Origin: Acanthaster planci
Lineage: Eukaryota > Echinodermata > Asteroidea > Valvatida > Acanthasteridae
Length of the DNA: 38,505 nucleotides
Assembly: GCF_001949145.1 (NCBI RefSeq)
Contig: NW_019091402.1
Span: forward strand, 2,844,590 to 2,883,094
Reading direction: 5' to 3'
This document shows positions 33,081 through 38,505 of this stretch, piece after piece (the stretch's first letter is position 1; every line of letters starts with the position of its first letter). Both the position numbers and the translations under genes were made by a program. The notes under the pieces were generated by a model, which saw only the letters and a list, made by a program, of their open reading frames with translations, did no database searches and was not told the DNA's origin.

Positions 33081-34673
33081 TCCCAATGTTCACTCATACA
33101 TGTGCATGTATACACCCTAATGTTTGCAAATGACTGTCAAGCAATGCCAGTCAGCACACAATGAACTCATTTGCATACCAAATCCCACCCCTTCTGCAGC
33201 TGTACCAGTACTGGCTTTTGATTGGTCCAATGTGGCACACTTTCAGTGTCACTCAATAAACAAGGCAAGTGGGTGTGGGTTTGTTGAGTGCGCAAGCAAC
33301 TAGGACAGAGAAAGAGGCAGTCTTCCCTTGACTACCCTCAATATTCTGAGGAAATAAAGTTGAATTGAAAAACAAAACGGCAATGGCTTAAATGCCTGGT
33401 ATGAACTGAAAGAAATCTGGAAGGAATATGATGAAAAAAACCTAACCCTGACCACAGTCATCGGTAATAATTGCACAGAATTAGCACCAATCTTAACTAC
33501 ATCCAAGTTACTGAAGCATCAGACCCCCAGTAGGTTTTGCAGGACCCCTTTCGACAAGCACTGGGTAAAGTTGGATTTCAATGTTCTCACACGTAAGTAA
33601 CAAAAGAGTTATTCATGTGCAAAGCTACAAAAAGTTAATTCTTTTTGACAGCATTACAATGACTCACCAGGAGTACAGTCCTGCACAGACTTCTTTTTAT
33701 TACCCAAAGTATGCACTTTCAAAGGCACGCATTCTTAAAGGTACAGAGACCAACTTAAAAACCATCCGAAAAACAACCCTCTAAAATGTTGTTCAAACTC
33801 AGTTTAAAGACAGCAATGAAACGTAACTTATTGGGAAGTTGCAAGTGGGTTGGCATGCAGGCCTTTTAAAGTAAAAGATAAAAGAAGGCAATTACCAAAG
33901 ATGTGTCAAACTTAAGACGTTAAGAGACACAGAGATATTGGGTGTTTTCTAGAGTATCCACAGAGCTACAAGCACCCTCCCTAAGATTTTGAGCATTTTT
34001 GCAATTTCCTGAAATGGACATACATGTGTACACATGAATAATCGTCAACTTAGGGAGCTATTTGGAAAATAATAGTGTAAAGAACTTTTCATGATCAGTT
34101 CAACGAAAGAATTGCAAAACAGCAAATAAACATCTGCCTGTATTTCTTTTCATTGGGAACCATACAAGTGCCAATCTCCTTAAAATGTTCAATAAGGGAA
34201 AATTGCTGAAGGTGAGCTTTAAATAGATTTGTAAATTTTCTCATAATGAAGAATTAAGTGGCCTTGGAATCAGTATTCTAAGTGAAGCCTGGAATTGAGG
34301 TCAAGAGGGGAGTCAAGCAACATCATCACAAAGCTGACAACACTTTGGTTTATTTCATAACCTGGCATAACTAACCTTTTGGTCTGCTGTCATTCAAACT
34401 TGCAGGCATGGCCAAGCTATCATGCATAAACCAGGATACAGAGCAGGAAATAACTCGCATTTTCAAATGAGAATTTCAAAAAATTTCAGCTATCGCCAGT
34501 TCAGGAGTTGATGAGATTGGGACTTCATCATCAGGCAAGGAATAAACTGCCTTCTGATTATTTCTTTCAGACTAGCCTTCCTGCAAGCCTCAAGCTCCAT
34601 TCAAAGCATTTTGCATTCTTGTGGCGCAGGAGCACACCGTGATATACAATAACATTTGAAACTTAAAAGAAAG

Positions 34674-36134
34674 ATGGCTCCAGCCACTGGAAATCTACGT
34701 CTCCAGTTTGTTATTGGTTTCATCAGCGCCACACTTTGTAGCTCTCAAGGGGTTACAGTGACTCTCACTACCATTGATGGCGATACAGGAGTGGTTTCTG
34801 GCACTGAAGGCTCCAGTATTGAGCTCCTTTGCCAGGTGCGAAACCTGAATGACCAAGATGTTGTATGGTCCAAGGGCTCTTCACTAATCACAGCCCAGTC
34901 TGGGAAGTACAATCTGGCATCTAATGAAACCTCAGGCAGGTTTATATTAACCATACTGAACTTGACACGCACAAGTGACGGTGGTACGTATCGCTGTGCA
35001 GCAGGACGTGTAAGAGGGAGCATTTTGGTACAAGTCTACTTCTTTCCTGATGCCAGTAATCCAATGTGCAGACCTGTAGGACCGTCTGTCATAGAAGAGA
35101 GCACCCCTACTGTGCTCCGATGCGACAGCCAAACCGGGGAGCCACCTGTTGATGTTGAGTGGTCTCGCAATGGGAGAATCGTGTTCGATACTACTATCAC
35201 GACAGGCTCATCAGGTGGCTTGACAAATTCTGAATACACAATCATTCTCTCCCCAAATGACGACGGGGTCAATGTGACATGTATAATATCCAGCACTGTC
35301 TTTCCTGGGAGGACATCTTCCTGCACCATTGGACCCTTGGTTGTTAAATTTTCTCCCCGTGATGTTTCCATCACCAACACAACTTACTCACAAGATAATG
35401 TGACGTACGATGCCATAACCTGTAGTGCTATTGCATTCCCACCAAACATCTCCTATAGTTGGAGTTTCAACACACCGCTGGACCAATCTCAACAGACACT
35501 AACCGACGACAACCAAACTCTAGTCATTCTCAACATCACCTCATGCGAGACCAAAATTATAGCGACCTGCCTCGCCACAAATGATGTTGGGAGTGGAATG
35601 GTAAATTTCACTCTATGCAAACCCCCATCTCCGACCACCTTGGATGTCACAACAACGAATGAAATGATTACTGAGACAACAGTGGCACCTTCCACTCTAC
35701 CGAGGGGGACGACCACTGACATGAGAGAAGTGTCCTCAGAGCCAGCTTCTGAGATCTCTACAAGTGTCCTGACTACAACAGCCTTCGTGAACACAACAGA
35801 GCGTGAACCCAGTGGCCTGACCCCTGCCTTGTATGCCGTCATCATCTGTGGGGCGATCATAATCCTTACTTTGGTCACTGGTGTGGCTTGCTACATAGTA
35901 AAGCGCCGCAATAACACAGATGACCGCGAGACTGAAAAAGAGCTGGTCGAGAGGAATGTGAGGGCCTTATCCATCACCCACAAAGATGAGGACAATGAAG
36001 ACCTGGCTGAGGTGGGGATGACCATTGCAACGTTTAAGCAAGAAGGTCCTGAGAGTCCAGATGAGCAGAAATATGAAACCGTTGAACCACCACAAGCTAC
36101 CACAACTCCTGATGCCTACCCTGAAGACAACTAG
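34674..36134 (+). CDS. Three-Ig-domain type I membrane receptor 2
   Basis: An intronless frame of 486 residues, paralogue of the receptor at 29251-31026. The start AAGATGGCT at 34674 is conserved between the two and precedes a signal peptide (~1-24). Ig1 ~28-122 (Cys53, Trp65, Cys108 in DGGTYRC); Ig2 ~128-222 (Cys150, Trp163, Cys203); Ig3 ~225-315 (Cys250, Trp263, Cys299). A longer Thr/Ser stalk (~318-380) contains likely O-glycosylation sites. The transmembrane segment is ~384-409, ending in the basic stop KRR. The tail is only ~77 residues: RNVRALSI is retained, then the tail shortens and gains KYETV, a possible phosphotyrosine site absent from receptor 1. Ig2-Ig3 boundary DNA is identical to receptor 1 for 104 bp, while Ig1 and the tail are much more diverged. 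Ligand and pathway are unknown. Confidence 0.93.
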   Translation: MAPATGNLRLQFVIGFISATLCSSQGVTVTLTTIDGDTGVVSGTEGSSIELLCQVRNLNDQDVVWSKGSSLITAQSGKYNLASNETSGRFILTILNLTRTSDGGTYRCAAGRVRGSILVQVYFFPDASNPMCRPVGPSVIEESTPTVLRCDSQTGEPPVDVEWSRNGRIVFDTTITTGSSGGLTNSEYTIILSPNDDGVNVTCIISSTVFPGRTSSCTIGPLVVKFSPRDVSITNTTYSQDNVTYDAITCSAIAFPPNISYSWSFNTPLDQSQQTLTDDNQTLVILNITSCETKIIATCLATNDVGSGMVNFTLCKPPSPTTLDVTTTNEMITETTVAPSTLPRGTTTDMREVSSEPASEISTSVLTTTAFVNTTEREPSGLTPALYAVIICGAIIILTLVTGVACYIVKRRNNTDDRETEKELVERNVRALSITHKDEDNEDLAEVGMTIATFKQEGPESPDEQKYETVEPPQATTTPDAYPEDN

Positions 36135-36927
36135 ATTGAGGCAACTCTTGTCAAACGGCTCTCAAGAGAACATCATAAATTACAGGTAATCTATGACAAA
36201 GATATGCCTTTGATATGCTCGAAGTCTACAGCTTAAGTCTAGGTGACTTGTGATGGATTTGCAGGGTCTCGTGGTGGACTCAACTACCACACTGGTCTTA
36301 ACAAGGCATAAGGAGAACCTCCAACATTTGCTTCAAAAGATAAACAGTAGAAAAAGCAATTTCCTCACAGCAAATGAACGACAAATATAACTTGATTTAG
36401 GACAAAACAAGGATGAGCAGACAGTCACCATGACGATGGAGCAAATGACGCCACTAAAGACAAAGATAAAGATGAGGAGATGGTATGTAAACTACTAGCA
36501 GGCACTTTTTTACTTTTCCGCACTGTCTACAGAAAAAAATCTGCTAGACACAAGATGACTGAGTTCCCAGCTGAAGCTTATTACAAAACATCCTCAGTAA
36601 TTGGCTGCTATTATGAGGTTCAACAGCCAAAAAGCATCTTTTTGAACATAATTAAAATATACCCCAAAAGAGACTTTTTTTACAGCTTATTCCTACCAAA
36701 CTGTAAGGATAAATGTGAGATTCATTACTATTCAGTTTGAAAACAATGCTTTAGAAACATTATATTTGCAGTCTGAGGCCTTTTAGATCAATCTGTAATT
36801 TCAGAAAAGTTACAATTTTTGTCATAAATCTACGTCTGTATTGTTACTAACATCTTATTTACCCAGATATCCAGTAAGCAGTTTTACATATTCGTAGAAT
36901 TAGACGCTGCTTAAATTCTATTTGATG

Positions 36928-37132
36928 CAGCAGTATAGCCAGGATTCTGAGCATGAGGGGGAGGGCGGGACTTCAAGCTAAAGTGGGAGGGGGCTGACTG
37001 GATGTTGGACTTATACATGTGCACAGTCATGATTACATTAGGATATGCATGTGTACTGTTTCCAAAATGCAAGTAGGGGGCAACTGGGGGTGTGTACCCC
37101 CACTGCCCCCCCACCCCTTAGCCACGCCGCTG
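36928..37132. mobile_element. hAT-like MITE with 8-bp target duplication
   Basis: The left end CAGCAGTATAGCCAGG is mirrored by the right end CTTAGCCACGCCGCTG. The element is flanked by ATTTGATG on both sides (36920-36927 and 37133-37140). CAG...CTG termini with an 8-bp duplication are typical of hAT elements. At 205 bp it is non-autonomous. The element at 19432-19657 looks related. Confidence 0.82.
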
Positions 37133-38162
37133 ATTTGATGTAATGCTACATGTACATGTACACAAGTGGCCACAAATGGCTAGAGTTAAGACAGTCACAG
37201 TTGCTGAAGACATCAAACAAAAATACCCTTGAAATTCAAGCCACTACTGCAGTAGTTCCACACTGTTAGGACTTTTGAGAATAAATGCACATTGCAAGTT
37301 TAACAACGCCTCTGTTGAACAGTGCCACAGTCAAAATGACATCTCAGGTTACTTTATAAAGCTATCTAGTTTCTTATCGGTGGTTTTTATAAAGCTTAAT
37401 AGTTGGCCAGGCTTATTAAAAAAAAAGATATCAGTCTGTGGTTCATTTTGTAAGAGATGTATCAATAAAAACATACTGGATTTATTTTCAGGAAAAGCTT
37501 TCGAAAGAGGAACAGTCACTAAAATATGGTTTTCAAAGAATTATGCTATTTTTACGCTCAGAAATCTGAATTGTATAAGTAGGTGTAAAATGCCATGCAT
37601 ACAGAACAAATGTACCTGTAGTATAATAATCGTTTAGCTGAAGTACCAATGAAAAATTCTGAAGTGTAGACAATTAACTTTCATTTTCAATTAAATGTAG
37701 CTCAATCTTTGACAAAAAAAATATAAGGAAGTAGTGAAACACTTGTACTGCTATGTACACTGATATAAGAAGACACAGAAAGTTTGAACTCCCTGGGTAT
37801 CGGCATATTCAAGAAATCCAAAAACCAGTTGATCGTTGCCAGTTTTTGTGCATGTTCAGAACAGAACACATCCCAAGTCAATACAACAAATCCAAGTATC
37901 GATTTTTGGTGGACGATTCTAGGTACATGCATTTCAATTTATTTTAGAGCTGAATTTTTAAATTCAATAGTAATCCACATAATACACCAGGGACTTAAAC
38001 CAATACACATGTATGGGTGTGTTTTATATGTATTATCCAGAGACAAGTGTTCAACAGGTGTTGTTGCTTTACTAATTTGCATCACATATTCAAGATCCAT
38101 TCTTTTACCAAGACTATTTTTGTGTTTGGAAAATGTGTTAACTGAAACGTTAGTAGAGCCAT

Positions 38163-38290
38163 TGTACAGTATAAATTTTACTTGATAAATTTGCTTTTAG
38201 AAGGATTATGTTTGTAAAAAATGGAAATGATGGGGAATTTCAACAGTGTCAACAGTGAATTAGAACTGAGAATTTCTCAGTGTAATTGTA
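38163..38290 (+). repeat. Duplicated block, paralogue of 26440-26575
   Basis: Near-identical to the block following leader copy L1, with small indels, including an extra TCAACAGTG unit here. It is directly followed by repeat element copy C. Confidence 0.85.
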
Positions 38291-38300
38291 ATAATTACCA

Positions 38301-38505
38301 CTAATGGGTCATTAGGGAGACATTTCCATAAGAACGTGCACAAAATTTTTCCAACTTTACTGTCCCATAATTCAATATTCCCTAATCTGATCTGAACCAA
38401 ACTTTGTATGTTTTCATTTTAGACTCTAATCTATCAACTCTCAAAATGTGCACAGTAAAATTTGGCCTCCTTCTGGTAGTTTGAAAATAGGGAGACACTG
38501 AAATT
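38301..38505 (+). mobile_element. Inverted-repeat element, copy C (cut by window end)
   Basis: Same orientation as copy A and matching it from CTAATGGGTCATTAGGGAGA to the window edge, with point differences. Its right end is outside the window. Confidence 0.88.

Larger units (their letters stand above)
31027..34673. other. Intergenic between Ig receptors 1 and 2
   Basis: Contains the receptor 1 3' UTR, repeat element copy B and an ACATGT microsatellite. The last ~180 bases form the receptor 2 leader, where TTATTTCTTTCAG near 34570 could be the acceptor of a 5' UTR intron. No other gene is recognised. Confidence 0.6.
36135..38505. other. Downstream of Ig receptor 2
   Basis: Contains the receptor 2 3' UTR, a possible decayed GACCATC-family remnant (~36225-36305), a hAT-like MITE, a duplicated block and element copy C. 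The frames at 37275-37637 and 37784-38185 have no recognisable domain and atypical composition. I see no further gene. Confidence 0.55.

Noticed and set aside
37784-38185. 133-residue frame downstream of Ig receptor 2
   Set aside because: No recognisable domain, composition like its surroundings, and its end overlaps a non-coding duplicated block.

Overview
This is nuclear DNA of an animal. Its genes have many short exons with GT-AG introns of a few hundred bases. It carries metazoan-specific families (a Slingshot cofilin phosphatase, a TMCO6-type armadillo protein, Ig-domain membrane proteins), a spliceosomal U2 snRNA gene, and many small inverted-repeat elements. Compact introns, frequent ACATGT-type simple repeats and intronless Ig receptor genes suggest a marine invertebrate deuterostome, most likely an echinoderm. 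That placement is an inference, not something the sequence proves. A 353-base assembly gap lies at 18837-19189.

Layout. (1) 398-8882 (+): the 3' ten coding exons of a Slingshot phosphatase gene; the N-terminal exons lie left of the window. All ten junctions keep phase and give 1,207 residues. (2) 8883-13152: intergenic, with the Slingshot 3' UTR and an inverted-repeat element. (3) 13153-18653 (-): the last seven coding exons (282 residues) of a TMCO6-like armadillo gene, convergent with Slingshot. Its 5' exons are not visible and may lie in the gap. The 16754-18576 intron contains a U2 snRNA gene on the same strand. Other introns hold a piggyBac-like MITE with TTAA at one end and a MITE related to one in a Slingshot intron. 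(4) 19190-38505: a cluster of three intronless single-pass membrane-protein genes. A mucin-like receptor with two tandem YANL tail motifs is on the minus strand (22775-23659). Two three-Ig-domain receptors are on the plus strand (29251-31026 and 34674-36134).

The three cluster genes share a recognisable transmembrane module, although their ectodomains and tails differ: no Ig versus three Ig domains, and tyrosine-rich versus tyrosine-poor tails. The two Ig genes share a 104-bp stretch of perfect identity across the Ig2/Ig3 boundary, which looks like gene conversion. The upstream region of the first Ig gene is duplicated at 24850-26437 without a gene behind it. Three copies of one ~290-bp inverted-repeat element sit around the Ig genes, and two empty-site paralogues show that they inserted after the duplications. 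This young, locally duplicating, paired-receptor-like cluster is the part of the window most likely to be biologically new. A role in recognition or immunity is inference only.
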